DNA from: Planctomycetota bacterium
Lineage (GTDB): Bacteria; Planctomycetota; Phycisphaerae; Sedimentisphaerales; Anaerohalosphaeraceae
Assembly: GCA_013349435.1 (NCBI GenBank)
Contig: DUZQ01000011.1
Coordinates: 1-51,131 of the forward strand
Length of the DNA stretch: 51,131 bases
Direction of reading: 5' to 3'
Numbering within the stretch: position 1 is the first letter of the stretch; the number at the start of each line of letters is the position of its first letter. A program made the position numbers and the translations under genes. This document shows positions 41,697-50,540 of the stretch, in pieces. A model generated the notes under the pieces. It saw nothing but the letters and a program-made list of their open reading frames with translations, searched no databases and was not told the origin of the DNA.

Positions 41697-41953
41697 CCGA
41701 GCCGAAGGCTCGACAAGGGGAAACCTAATTGAGAGTTCGCAACGGAAATTCGCCGTTAAACATTGGCGTCTTCATTTAAGGAGAGGGTTTGTGGATATTA
41801 ACAAAACGATACTCATAGTACCGCCGTTTTTACTGACCCTTTTTTTGTTGTTGCTTGCTTAGCAGATTTACCGGAGGCTTTTTGCACCGAGGCGGATTGT
41901 ACTTCGAAAGTCGGTGTGCAGGGTATGTTTCTGTCAAAATGAAAGGGGGGGCA

Positions 41954-42415
41954 ATGCCAGGGAGAGGATTCGGTATATTTATACTTTTGGTGGTGCTGGT
42001 ACTGCCGACAAGCGGCATGGCAAAAGGTTCGGTGCCGACCTGGCGGACCTGCGCCGAAGACGCATACGCGTGTTCCGGCGAAAGGCTGCCGTTTTTGACT
42101 GCTTCAGATTTGTTTACTATCGATATCCCGGCACAAGAGCGATGCTTTGATAATTCCGAACATACTTATATCCGCAGCAAATGGATAAGTACCGCCGAGA
42201 TTCTCGGCTGCGCAATCACCGATAACGGCTGCGCTGTCGAAGACGATATCGGTGAATTTGAGGATTCGGATTGTGATTTTGCCGGGGCGGGTATCAGCGA
42301 TTCGTTTCTGCTGGATTTCTGCAGGCTTAGATTTGGTTTCATTAATACACCGCTGCTCCAATCCAATGCTCCGGTGGAATCGGCGGGGGGTTTCCGGGGG
42401 TTGGTTACAATGTGA
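41954..42415 (+). CDS. small secreted protein of unknown function
   Basis: From the ATG at 41954 (GGGGGGG upstream) the signal peptide reads GIFILLVVLVLPTSGMAKG. The mature part is about 130 residues, acidic and Cys-containing (WRTCAEDAYACSGE, ERCFDNSEHTY, EILGCAITDNGCAVEDD, DSDCDFAG, LDFCRLRF), with at least seven Cys. It may be a disulphide-rich secreted protein. No family is recognised. It sits between two copies of the 31-nt motif, with an intrinsic terminator about 180 bp past its stop. Confidence 0.55.
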   Translation: MPGRGFGIFILLVVLVLPTSGMAKGSVPTWRTCAEDAYACSGERLPFLTASDLFTIDIPAQERCFDNSEHTYIRSKWISTAEILGCAITDNGCAVEDDIGEFEDSDCDFAGAGISDSFLLDFCRLRFGFINTPLLQSNAPVESAGGFRGLVTM

Positions 42416-42486
42416 GGGTGATTCGGCTGCGAGGGATTCTTTAGCAGTTGCTTTTATGTCCTGATTCTACCTCCTTTTATTTCAGG

Positions 42487-42517
42487 GGTTCTCCGGACGT
42501 GAAAAGATGCGTTTGGG
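42487..42517 (+). other. copy B of the 31-nt repeated, RNA-like motif
   Basis: GGTTCTCCGGACGTGAAAAG continues into ATGCGTTTGGG. It is followed by hairpins CAGGGCCGG/CCGGCCCC and CCCAAAA/TTTTGGG, and then a strong terminator at 42598-42630. This string of four stems looks like a structured RNA or a leader/attenuator. Confidence 0.45.
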
Positions 42518-42597
42518 AACCCGCTCGGCAGGGCCGGTTCTCCTTGCCGGCCCCGATTCTTAGGGACCCAAAAATGCTTTTGGGAGACCCTGGAACT

Positions 42598-42630
42598 ATG
42601 CCCACGCTCCCCACCGCGTGGGCATTTTTT
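42598..42630 (+). terminator. strong intrinsic terminator
   Basis: ATGCCCACGC and GCGTGGGCAT form a 10-bp perfect stem around an 8-nt loop and run into TTTTTT. It ends the transcript of the secreted-protein gene or of a small RNA from 42480 onward. Confidence 0.9.
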
Positions 42631-42794
42631 GTGTGCCGGGCTTGTTTGGTAATTGGTAGGTGAAAGCTCTCGACAGGCTCTGCCACCGGAACCGTTAGCC
42701 GGGGGGCATTGACTTTATATCCTAATTGCTGTATAATAAATGTCTTATGAGTAATCTTGGTTTCGTGTAGATGGCGAGGCGAGGAGCAGCAGGT

Positions 42795-44216
42795 ATGAAA
42801 TTTAATCCAGCCCCGGAATCCGGACTGAGCCGGCGAAAGATGTTGAAGTACTGCATGAGCAGTTCTCTGGCGGCCGGTTTGGCGCCCGTCCTGTGGCTGT
42901 CGGGCTGTGCGAGACGTAGGCGGGCAAAAGGTCCTGATGTAATTCTAATCGTTATCGATACTCTAAGAGCGGACCACCTGGGCTGTTACGGATACTTCAG
43001 AAATACCTCTCCCGGTATCGACCGTTTTGCCGCCGACAGCCTGCTTTTTGAAAATTGCTTTTCACACGCTCCTTCAACCAGTGCCAGCGTCGCAAGCATA
43101 CTGTCGGGATTCCTGCCCCATGAAACCAGGGTTACAAACAAAACGGTTATGTCAAAAAAGCTCCGAACCCTTCCTTTGTTGCTTGCACCCCACGGATACA
43201 GGACGGCGGCGGTTGTCAGCAACTATGTCTTCCGGGAAAAGAGGGGATGGGAAACGGGCTTTGACGTATATGATGCCCAGATGAAGGGCCGGGAGCTGAA
43301 CAGGAGCATCCCGGAAAGAATCGCCGAACACACAACCGACCGTGCTGTAAAATTCCTGAAAAAATTCCGCAAAGAAAATCTGTTTCTGTGGCTCCACTAC
43401 CAGGACCCGCACGGACCATACACGCCCGGGGCGGAATTTGCGGAACTTTTCAAAAGTAACATTGAAAAAAAACCCCGCATTCTCGAACTTAATGAGAAAT
43501 CCAGCGGCAGAGGAGGAATCCCACAGTACCAGAAACTTGGGGAAAACAGGGATTTTCATCACTATGTATCGCAGTATGACGCTGAGATCAGGTACGCCGA
43601 CCGGCACATCGAGCGCCTCTTTGACATATTGAAAGAACTGCAATTGTATTCTGATTCACTCATCATATTTACCGCCGACCACGGTGAAGGGATGGGGGAG
43701 CACGATTACTATTTCGCGCACGGTGAATACCTCTACAATACCCTCACTCATGTGCCTCTTATCGTTAAATACCCCGGCGGGTCGGCCGGCGCCAAAAAAG
43801 ACGTGGTTGAGCATATTGATATCGCTCCCACAGTACTGAAGGCCTTGAATATTACCCCGGCTCACAACCTTCGCGGCTGTGATTTGGCCGGGTCAATCCC
43901 TGCGAACAGAGAAATCTTTGCCAAAATGGAAACGGGTATGGTAAAAGACAACATCAAATACTCTCTGCTTGCCGATGGTTTCAAAATAATCAATACGCCC
44001 CTGTATGACCGATACGAATTATATGATATGCAGAAGGATTTTGGCGAAGAGAATGACCTGATTAACAAGACCGATTACAGGCAGCTCCGAAAGGATATGA
44101 AAGTCAGGTTGGAGCGGCTTTTGCAGCAGGATTTGCTTAAGCTCGGCAAAGTAAATACCGGCGAGCTTTCGGAGGAGGAGCTGAAGAAACTGAAAACATT
44201 AGGCTATGTAGAGTAA
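42795..44216 (+). CDS. Tat-exported lipoprotein of the alkaline-phosphatase/sulfatase superfamily
   Basis: From the ATG at 42795 (GAGGAG upstream) the protein has a twin-arginine signal (SRRKMLK, R13/R14) ending in a lipobox LWLSGC (C38). The mature part has VIDTLRADHLGCYG (metal site), HAPSTSASVASILSG, and FTADHGEGMGEHDYYFAHGE. At the formylglycine position of sulfatases there is T95 in place of Cys/Ser. This points to a phosphotransferase, phosphatase or LTA-synthase-like reaction rather than sulfate-ester cleavage. It leads a gene run for surface glycans (GT39, GT2, GT9), so it may modify a surface polymer. This is inference. Confidence 0.85.
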   Translation: MKFNPAPESGLSRRKMLKYCMSSSLAAGLAPVLWLSGCARRRRAKGPDVILIVIDTLRADHLGCYGYFRNTSPGIDRFAADSLLFENCFSHAPSTSASVASILSGFLPHETRVTNKTVMSKKLRTLPLLLAPHGYRTAAVVSNYVFREKRGWETGFDVYDAQMKGRELNRSIPERIAEHTTDRAVKFLKKFRKENLFLWLHYQDPHGPYTPGAEFAELFKSNIEKKPRILELNEKSSGRGGIPQYQKLGENRDFHHYVSQYDAEIRYADRHIERLFDILKELQLYSDSLIIFTADHGEGMGEHDYYFAHGEYLYNTLTHVPLIVKYPGGSAGAKKDVVEHIDIAPTVLKALNITPAHNLRGCDLAGSIPANREIFAKMETGMVKDNIKYSLLADGFKIINTPLYDRYELYDMQKDFGEENDLINKTDYRQLRKDMKVRLERLLQQDLLKLGKVNTGELSEEELKKLKTLGYVE

Positions 44217-44240
44217 ACCGGCTGTCGAGGATTGGTTATT

Positions 44241-45902
44241 GTGAATGGTGCATCCCAAAGTCATAACACCGAAAAAGTCCAATCTTCGACCCGAGAGCTT
44301 TTGACTGCTTATATTATTTTGGTAATAGCGTTCATCGCTGCCGCTGCTGTAAGACTTTATAATATTAATGCCGCCAAACTGTATTTCAGCCCGACGAGAC
44401 AATATTATTCTTTCTGCATAGCAAAGGGATTTTACTGCCAAAGCGCCGAAGACGTTAGTCCACAAAACCGAAGAATAGCAGCTGTCAATAAAGAAGCTCT
44501 CGACGACAAGGAACCGCCGGTTACCGAGTATCTCGTTGCAAGGATTTGGAGCATCTTCAAAGGCCCGAACCATTGGGCGCCGTCATTGCTCTGTTCGTTA
44601 TTCTGGTTGGTTGGAGGAACTTTTGTCTTTCTGATTGTTAAAAAGTACACCACTGCCGTCCCCGCGGCTGTTGCAACGGCTTTTTATCTTCTTTGCCCGT
44701 TTGGAGTATTGATAAGCAGGAGTTTCCAGCCGGAAGCGCTGATGGTCATGATGTTTCTTGGAGCTGTTTATACAATATTTAATTACTATGAGAAACAGTC
44801 GTTAAGGCGTTTGTTCGTAACGGGCCTTGTATCGGGCCTGGCCGTATTAGTCAAGGTCAGCATCATATTTTCAGTTTGGGCCGCCTTTATCGCGCCCGGT
44901 ATCTGCAAAAACGGTTTTCGCAGAACCATTTTTTCCCGCCGGCACCTGGCCTTTGTTATACTGGGGATAGGACCGGCTTTTTCGTACTATTCTTATCTTG
45001 CCGTATTCACTGATGAAGTCAGGATGGTCGCAGAGTCCGTATTTGCGCCCCGGCTTCTATGGGATTGGTTTTTCTGGACCGGCTGGTTCAACCAGCTTGG
45101 CTCCGTTGTCGGCTTTATCCCGCTGACAGCGGCGGTTTTTGGAATATTTTTTGTACGTGACAAAACAGTTAAAAGCATTTTAACGGCCTTAGCTGTCGGG
45201 TATCTTGCCTACGCATTGATTTTCACTTACACAACAGCAACGCACGATTATTATCAGGTTCAGTTAATACCCGTCGTTGTGTTGGCGGTATCACCAGTAC
45301 TTGCTTTTTTTCTCGACCATATCCGGCTCAAAGGTTCTCGTTGCCACCGGTTGACACTTGCAGCAGGCCTGCTGTTGGTAGTAGCGTTCGTTGGCTTGTT
45401 GGGTGGTGTTAAGACAGGTGCCTTCAGGAGCGAGAGCAAATTTGTAAGGGCCTCTTTGGCGTTTGCATATAAATTTTTTGGAATCAGGCCGGATTATTTG
45501 TCGCAGTACGGCTCCGATTATCCCGAATTTATCGAAAGAGCCGAAAAGATAGGCTATGCCGTAAATCACAGCGAAAAAACCATAACTTTGGGGCTGACGG
45601 TGCCGCTGTGGTACTACGGCGATTATGCCGGCTACAGATGGCCCCGCCACCATCATTGGTCGGCGAGGGACTCCCACGCCGGGATCGGTACCGGGGCCAA
45701 ATGGAAAGAATATCGTGGTCTCGGAGCATCCGAATTGTACGAGAAGCATTTCAGCCGTTTTTACCCCCGATACTTCGTCGTCGCTGAGCCGCGGGAATTT
45801 GAGAAACAAAAAAGCCTGCGGGAATTTCTGTTTGGTAAATTTAAACTTCTGGTTCAGGAAGAAAAATACTTGATATTTGACCTTGGTGAGCCGAAACAGT
45901 AA
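44241..45902 (+). CDS. GT39-like (PMT/ArnT-type) membrane glycosyltransferase
   Basis: The protein has about ten hydrophobic segments (YIILVIAFIAAAAVRLY first, then FWLVGGTFVFLIV, VATAFYLLCPFGVLIS, LFVTGLVSGLAVLV and so on). A large periplasmic loop after helix 1 carries KEPPVTEYLVARIW, in the place of the acidic D/E-E/P motif of ArnT- and PMT-type transferases, and there is a soluble C-terminal domain. These enzymes use a lipid-linked sugar donor on the outer side of the membrane. The acceptor is unknown. GTG at 44241 with GAGG ten bases upstream looks the better start. It follows the Tat lipoprotein by 24 bp, so the two are probably co-transcribed. Confidence 0.75.
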   Translation: MNGASQSHNTEKVQSSTRELLTAYIILVIAFIAAAAVRLYNINAAKLYFSPTRQYYSFCIAKGFYCQSAEDVSPQNRRIAAVNKEALDDKEPPVTEYLVARIWSIFKGPNHWAPSLLCSLFWLVGGTFVFLIVKKYTTAVPAAVATAFYLLCPFGVLISRSFQPEALMVMMFLGAVYTIFNYYEKQSLRRLFVTGLVSGLAVLVKVSIIFSVWAAFIAPGICKNGFRRTIFSRRHLAFVILGIGPAFSYYSYLAVFTDEVRMVAESVFAPRLLWDWFFWTGWFNQLGSVVGFIPLTAAVFGIFFVRDKTVKSILTALAVGYLAYALIFTYTTATHDYYQVQLIPVVVLAVSPVLAFFLDHIRLKGSRCHRLTLAAGLLLVVAFVGLLGGVKTGAFRSESKFVRASLAFAYKFFGIRPDYLSQYGSDYPEFIERAEKIGYAVNHSEKTITLGLTVPLWYYGDYAGYRWPRHHHWSARDSHAGIGTGAKWKEYRGLGASELYEKHFSRFYPRYFVVAEPREFEKQKSLREFLFGKFKLLVQEEKYLIFDLGEPKQ

Positions 45903-46051
45903 TATCTGTTGCCGGAAGCAACAGATAATATCTGGCCTCGCGTTTTATGCGGGATTTCGACCGGTTTTATACGAACCCCCCCCCCTGGCGGGGCGGGGCG
46001 GATTCCGATACATCGGGCAACAAATTTTGTGTTTCCGCAGCAGGAATTGTT

Positions 46052-46813
46052 ATGTTACATGAGAAAAAAATTGTCGTCATAATGCCGGCTTACAATGCGG
46101 AGTTGACTCTCAAAAAGACGTATGATGAAATACCGCACGACATAGTTGACCAGATTATTCTTACCGACGATGCAAGCAGCGACAGTACCGCCGAAGTATC
46201 CAAGTCTTTGGGGATTAAAACCATTGTGCACACAAAGAATCTCGGCTACGGCGCTAACCAGAAGACATGCTACCAGGCCGCGTTGGAGGCCGGCGCCGAT
46301 ATTATTGTGATGATACACCCCGATTATCAGTACCCCCCAAGACTTGTGACGGCAATGGCGGGCCTGTTGGCAAGCGATTTGTTCGATGTTGTCCTGGGTT
46401 CTCGTATCCTCGGTGGAAGGGCGCTTAAAAACGATATGCCGATGTATAAATATATTTCCAACAGGATACTTACCTTCCTTGAGAATATCCTGATTTGCGC
46501 CAAGCTCTCGGAATACCATACAGGCTACAGGGCCTTTACCCGAAAAGCTTTGCTGAAGCTGCCCCTGCTTGAAAATTCGGACGACTTTGTTTTTGATAAT
46601 CAAATGCTTGTTCAGGCGGTGTTCTTCGGTCTGCGCATCGGTGAGGTCAGTTCGCCGTGCAACTATGAGCCGGCCGCATCTTCAATTAACTTCAAAAGAA
46701 GCTGTGTTTACGGCCTCGGCGTTCTGATGACCGCCGTCAAATGCCTTCTTCACAGGACCGGTATCAGTCATTCGCCCCTTTTTGACCCGAATGGAAAGAA
46801 ACTGAAGGGCTGA
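46052..46813 (+). CDS. GT2-family glycosyltransferase (dolichol-phosphate mannosyltransferase-like)
   Basis: The N-terminus KKIVVIMPAYNAELTLKKTY and ILTDDASSDSTAEV are GT-A/GT2 signatures (nucleotide-sugar binding). IHPDYQYPPRL holds the DxD-like metal site, and YHTGYRAFTRKAL matches DPM1-type enzymes. No membrane helix is obvious, so it is a cytoplasmic or peripheral enzyme. Members transfer a sugar from a nucleotide donor to a polyprenyl phosphate, which would suit the GT39 gene upstream, the kind of enzyme that uses such a lipid donor. AGGA precedes the ATG at 46052. Confidence 0.87.
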   Translation: MLHEKKIVVIMPAYNAELTLKKTYDEIPHDIVDQIILTDDASSDSTAEVSKSLGIKTIVHTKNLGYGANQKTCYQAALEAGADIIVMIHPDYQYPPRLVTAMAGLLASDLFDVVLGSRILGGRALKNDMPMYKYISNRILTFLENILICAKLSEYHTGYRAFTRKALLKLPLLENSDDFVFDNQMLVQAVFFGLRIGEVSSPCNYEPAASSINFKRSCVYGLGVLMTAVKCLLHRTGISHSPLFDPNGKKLKG

Positions 46814-46855
46814 TTGTTCGATAATGGCCAGTATTCTTGGAAAGTGATTTAGCAA

Positions 46856-47593
46856 ATGACAGAGCCGCAGGGTTTTGACCTGTTCTATTTAGATAAGCAT
46901 TACATCGCATTTAAGAATTCTTCTTTTAATTACTGGAACAGAAAAAGGGCGATTAAAAAATGCTATCGCAAAAACATCAGGAATGATGCCGGTCTGGTTC
47001 TCGTTGACATAGGTTGTGGCATAAGCCCCGTCACGCCGAAGCCCGAAAGCACCCTGTTTCTGGACTGCGCCGCCGAGGCCCTGACACATTTGCGGAAAAA
47101 AGGTTACAGCACCAAAGAAGGTGATATAACAAATCTGCCAATTGAGCATTCCTTTGCCGATGTTGTTTTCTGCTCGGAGGTACTGGAGCACGTTGCGGAT
47201 TACCGGACCGCCTTGAAGGAACTCCACAGGATTCTTAAAACCGGTGGACGATTGTTCTTAACGGTTCCCGTGCACGCAAAATACTGGGGCTCGGATGATG
47301 AGTTTGTCGGACACGTTACCAGGTTTGAGCTTGACCCGTTTAAGAATCTTCTCGCCGAGACCGGATTTGAAATAGTCGAGGAAAAACCTGTCGGCAGTTG
47401 GCTTGAAAGAAAGATTACCCGCCGGGGAGTTAAGGTTTTTATGAGGCAAAAGACAAAGGAGCCGTTTGGGAAAATGGTGGTGTTGGCAAGCCGGGTAGTG
47501 AACCTTGCAGCATATTTGGCCGTTTTAATATCGCTGCTGTTTGCGTCCAGAGAGTCAACCAGCATTATGCTGTACTGTTGTCGAAAAAAATGA
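46856..47593 (+). CDS. SAM-dependent methyltransferase with C-terminal membrane segment
   Basis: VLVDIGCGISPVTP is SAM motif I, DITNLPIEHSFADVVFCSEVLEHV is the middle region of Methyltransf_11-type enzymes, and RILKTGGRLFLTVPV is motif III. A hydrophobic stretch, VVNLAAYLAVLISLLFA, near the C-terminus suggests membrane association. It lies between GT2 and GT9 genes. A likely job is methylating a sugar or lipid in the same surface structure; the target is not visible from the sequence. Confidence 0.85.
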   Translation: MTEPQGFDLFYLDKHYIAFKNSSFNYWNRKRAIKKCYRKNIRNDAGLVLVDIGCGISPVTPKPESTLFLDCAAEALTHLRKKGYSTKEGDITNLPIEHSFADVVFCSEVLEHVADYRTALKELHRILKTGGRLFLTVPVHAKYWGSDDEFVGHVTRFELDPFKNLLAETGFEIVEEKPVGSWLERKITRRGVKVFMRQKTKEPFGKMVVLASRVVNLAAYLAVLISLLFASRESTSIMLYCCRKK

Positions 47594-47648
47594 AGAAAAT
47601 ACCATTTCATCGGATTAGAACAAAATTGTATTTTGCGGAGATTTGACA

Positions 47649-48680
47649 ATGACCTTCGCCCGGTTTTTTCGAAAGATAGGCATACGCGGCAAACACCTTA
47701 TCCGCCGTATAAGAACAAAACGACTGAAAAAACTTCAGCGCGTACCTCCTGCCGGGCCCGGCGTTTTAGTAGTTATGAATAATATCGGCATAGGCAATGC
47801 CGTGCAGGCCACCCCTCTTGTCCAGGCAATCAGGATGTTGTGGCCGACGGCAAATATAACGATCCTGACCCCGCCCGGAGATTTGTTGGACGACTGGTGT
47901 GTGCCCGACTTCATCACCGACTCTACAGAAAATCTGAAGAGTAAATCTTATGACCACACTTTTTTCCCCTACGGGATGTGGCAAAATATCGCCCAATGGC
48001 AGGCCCGGCTTGAATTGGGCCGGGTTCACTGTCCGAGAGTTTGGCTCAGGGCATGGCTTCTAAAACCTGAGGTCGAGTACAATGTGGACATGGTCAGGCG
48101 CTTGGGATACAGAGGTGGTTGTCCGCCACTGTACGTTTCGCTTAAACAGCCCGACGAGAGCATCATTCCCGACAAATTGCGAATTTGTCTTGTACCCGGC
48201 GGCAAAAAGGAGTTAATGTGGAGGCACAAACGCTGGCCTTTTTATAACGAATTGATTCAACTGCTCCTGGAAGAATATCCACGGTCTCAGATTTGCATTA
48301 TTGGTACCCAAAAAGATGATTTTGGCGGTGAATTGCCGTCTGTCCCGCAAGTCATCGACTTACGCGACCGTCTTTCACTTCGTCAGACAGCCTGGGTACT
48401 AAAACACTCCGACCTGGCCGTTGGCAACGACTGCGGCCCGATGCACATTGCCGATGCCGTACAGACGCCTTCCATAGTACTGTTCGGCCCTACCTGCGAG
48501 TTAAAAAATGCTCCCCGCTACAAATCCATCTCCTTAAGCGGCGAACCGCCGTGCAGGCCCTGTCAATATAGCAGTCTCATTGAAACCTGCACCGAACCGA
48601 TATGTATGACCGAGCTTTCTCCGGATATCGTTATGGAAAAGGTAAATATTTTTCTTGAGCGATACACCGGGAAATATTAA
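47649..48680 (+). CDS. GT9-family (heptosyltransferase-like) glycosyltransferase
   Basis: A basic N-terminal tail (RKIGIRGKHLIRRIRTKR) precedes VLVVMNNIGIGNAVQATPLVQAIR, the opening of GT9 enzymes such as WaaC/WaaF/WaaQ. The C-terminal domain has HSDLAVGNDCGPMHIADAVQ and TPSIVLFGPT, the donor-binding signature for ADP-heptose-like sugars. GGAG lies 9 bases before the ATG at 47649. It suggests lipopolysaccharide or another outer-membrane glycan as the product of this cluster, but the donor sugar is not predictable from the sequence. Confidence 0.9.
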   Translation: MTFARFFRKIGIRGKHLIRRIRTKRLKKLQRVPPAGPGVLVVMNNIGIGNAVQATPLVQAIRMLWPTANITILTPPGDLLDDWCVPDFITDSTENLKSKSYDHTFFPYGMWQNIAQWQARLELGRVHCPRVWLRAWLLKPEVEYNVDMVRRLGYRGGCPPLYVSLKQPDESIIPDKLRICLVPGGKKELMWRHKRWPFYNELIQLLLEEYPRSQICIIGTQKDDFGGELPSVPQVIDLRDRLSLRQTAWVLKHSDLAVGNDCGPMHIADAVQTPSIVLFGPTCELKNAPRYKSISLSGEPPCRPCQYSSLIETCTEPICMTELSPDIVMEKVNIFLERYTGKY

Positions 48681-49061
48681 AAGCAGCGGCCTCGTCGGCG
48701 GGCGGAACATTGACGCACCTTCCGAAAGGCCCGGCAGAGCTGTTCGCCCAATCCGGCGCCTGACCGGTGCTCCAATAAAGGGCCGACGTATTTGCTATAC
48801 ACCGCATTTCTCACAACTCCGTTGAAAAAAGCCCCTTGTTTTGATAAATCGATAACACTCACAGAAGCCGTGCCGCGCACCCGTCGAGACGCGGTCTCGC
48901 CGCGGCTGAAGCGGCCGAATCAGGCCTTAGACATCACACATCACTCAATACGAGATACGAGAATCGAACGACGAGAGACGAATATGTTCCGACCACCCCC
49001 ACTGTCATCCTGAGCGTATTGTTAAAAACCCCTCTAAATCACAGGCTGTGAGAAATGCGGG
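48681..49061. other. 381-bp gap after the glycan cluster
   Basis: The gap lies between converging genes. It holds the palindromic word GAGACGCGGTCTC and, from 48930, short words (ATACGAGATACGAGAATCG, ACGACGAGAGACGAAT, CACTGTCATCCTGAGCG) of the repeat families seen elsewhere. A 67-codon minus-strand GTG frame (48677-48880) is weak and not called. Confidence 0.5.
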
Positions 49062-50540
49062 TTAGCGATTATAACCTGCGCCTCGGTTGGCCCGGCCTGT
49101 CGTGCCGATGGAGCTTCGGGGGGCGACTGTTCCGCTGCGACGAAAGACGATATCGTTCTGGAGTGTTCGGGCGGCTACGAGCTTTTGTTCGAGCATTTGT
49201 AAGCTCATATCCTGAGGCAGCGTACCAGGCCAGCGCCGTACCAGTGCGATAGCCCTGTTATATCCTCTTATCAAATCCGCCAAGACCAGTGCCAATTCGT
49301 TGCGCAGTCTCAGGGTGTTGACCATCGGCTCGGAGCCTGTCACAATTTCACTTTCATACCGGCGATTTCGTGAGCGGCGGCTTCGGCCGTAAGGCTCTGC
49401 CGGCAGGTCGAAGGAATAAGGTTCCCGCCCGCCGGTTCCACGGCGATATTCGCGTTGTACGGTGTTTTGCATCTGCTGTTTTTCTCTTTCGTTCAGTTGC
49501 TTTTCCAGTTCTTCGGACCTTTTCTGCAGGTAGTCCACAGACGTAAGGACATCGCCGAGATTGCGTTTGGCGGCAAGGAATTTACGTATGGTCTTATCAA
49601 CCTGGCCCGCCATAATCAGCTTTGCGTCGGCGGCGCCCATGTCAACAAGTAAGTCTGTGAGCGAGCCGACTACTTTATCGGCCATGCCGACGGCAACGGC
49701 ATCGCTCGGTGTTAAGGTCAATGTAACCTCACCGCTTTGGCTTGTGGTCTTTGTCAGCGTGCGAACTACGGACTCATCAGGCCTCTTGTCGAGTCTGTTG
49801 ACAAAGGACCTTTTGCCGTTTCTGTCGGCCACTTCAATCACCTCGATTTTCCTGTCTAACATCGCCATAGCGACGGATGCAGGACGATTGTATTTTTCTG
49901 CAAGAGCGGCGGCATAACCGTTATAAGCGGACAAATTTTTCGGGCTGTACGTTTCGACAAAGTTTTGAGGGTCCTCATAGACCGTTGCCTTGCTTGTAAT
50001 CGGTGCAAAAGCACCCATTACCGCTTGCGGTGATATGTATATTTTCTCACAGGCCAGCGCCACGGTCGTTGCAGCCGAATAGGCCCCGCCGAATTCACCG
50101 CCACTGATATATGCGACAACGGGGCAGTTAAAGGTTTCCGTAATGGTTGCGCAGATATTTTTCATGTACTCGCCCCGGCCGCCGGGATTGTCAATCTCAA
50201 CAACAATGAACTTAGGTCCTTTGTTGGATGCTTCAACTATCGCATTTGCAAGGGTGTCGGAAATCACCTTTGAAAGAAGCACTTCGCCCTGCTTGAGCGG
50301 CAGGACAATTACCCTGTTTCGCCGACCCATTAAGTTGGTTGTAACGTCATACTCGGCGAGAACTATCGGCTTGAACGTTTCCAGGTCTGCATTGTAAACT
50401 TGTGTGCGATTGTCGATGCTTTTTTGGCTTGCAAAGCCGTTGAAAACCTCATCGGTTTGGCGATGCCTGAATGTGTCGGCACAGCACAGGGCGGCACATA
50501 AAAATACAATAACCGTTACAAGAGCAGTATTCCTGGTCAT
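49062..50540 (-). CDS. secreted SppA/NfeD-like serine protease (ClpP-fold)
   Basis: A signal peptide (residues 1-22, TALVTVIVFLCAALCC) leads into the ClpP/crotonase-type fold: FIVVEIDNPGGRGEYMKNI, then VVAYISGGEFGGAYSAATTV with the candidate nucleophile S155, and KIYISPQAVMGAFAPI. This is the membrane-stomatin protease (NfeD 1510-N) and SppA pattern of a Ser-Lys dyad; K201 is a possible base. About residues 325-400 are charged and coiled-coil-like, and the tail is Arg/Gly-rich. NfeD proteins usually carry membrane helices and an OB domain, which are missing here. GGAGG precedes the ATG. It may cleave membrane-derived peptides in the periplasm. Confidence 0.8.
   Translation of the reverse strand: MTRNTALVTVIVFLCAALCCADTFRHRQTDEVFNGFASQKSIDNRTQVYNADLETFKPIVLAEYDVTTNLMGRRNRVIVLPLKQGEVLLSKVISDTLANAIVEASNKGPKFIVVEIDNPGGRGEYMKNICATITETFNCPVVAYISGGEFGGAYSAATTVALACEKIYISPQAVMGAFAPITSKATVYEDPQNFVETYSPKNLSAYNGYAAALAEKYNRPASVAMAMLDRKIEVIEVADRNGKRSFVNRLDKRPDESVVRTLTKTTSQSGEVTLTLTPSDAVAVGMADKVVGSLTDLLVDMGAADAKLIMAGQVDKTIRKFLAAKRNLGDVLTSVDYLQKRSEELEKQLNEREKQQMQNTVQREYRRGTGGREPYSFDLPAEPYGRSRRSRNRRYESEIVTGSEPMVNTLRLRNELALVLADLIRGYNRAIALVRRWPGTLPQDMSLQMLEQKLVAARTLQNDIVFRRSGTVAPRSSIGTTGRANRGAGYNR

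Noticed and set aside
48677..48880. 67-codon minus-strand GTG frame ending in an Arg/Cys-rich tail
   Set aside because: Weak start, tail of low-complexity basic residues, overlaps the end of the GT9 gene, and no family is recognised.
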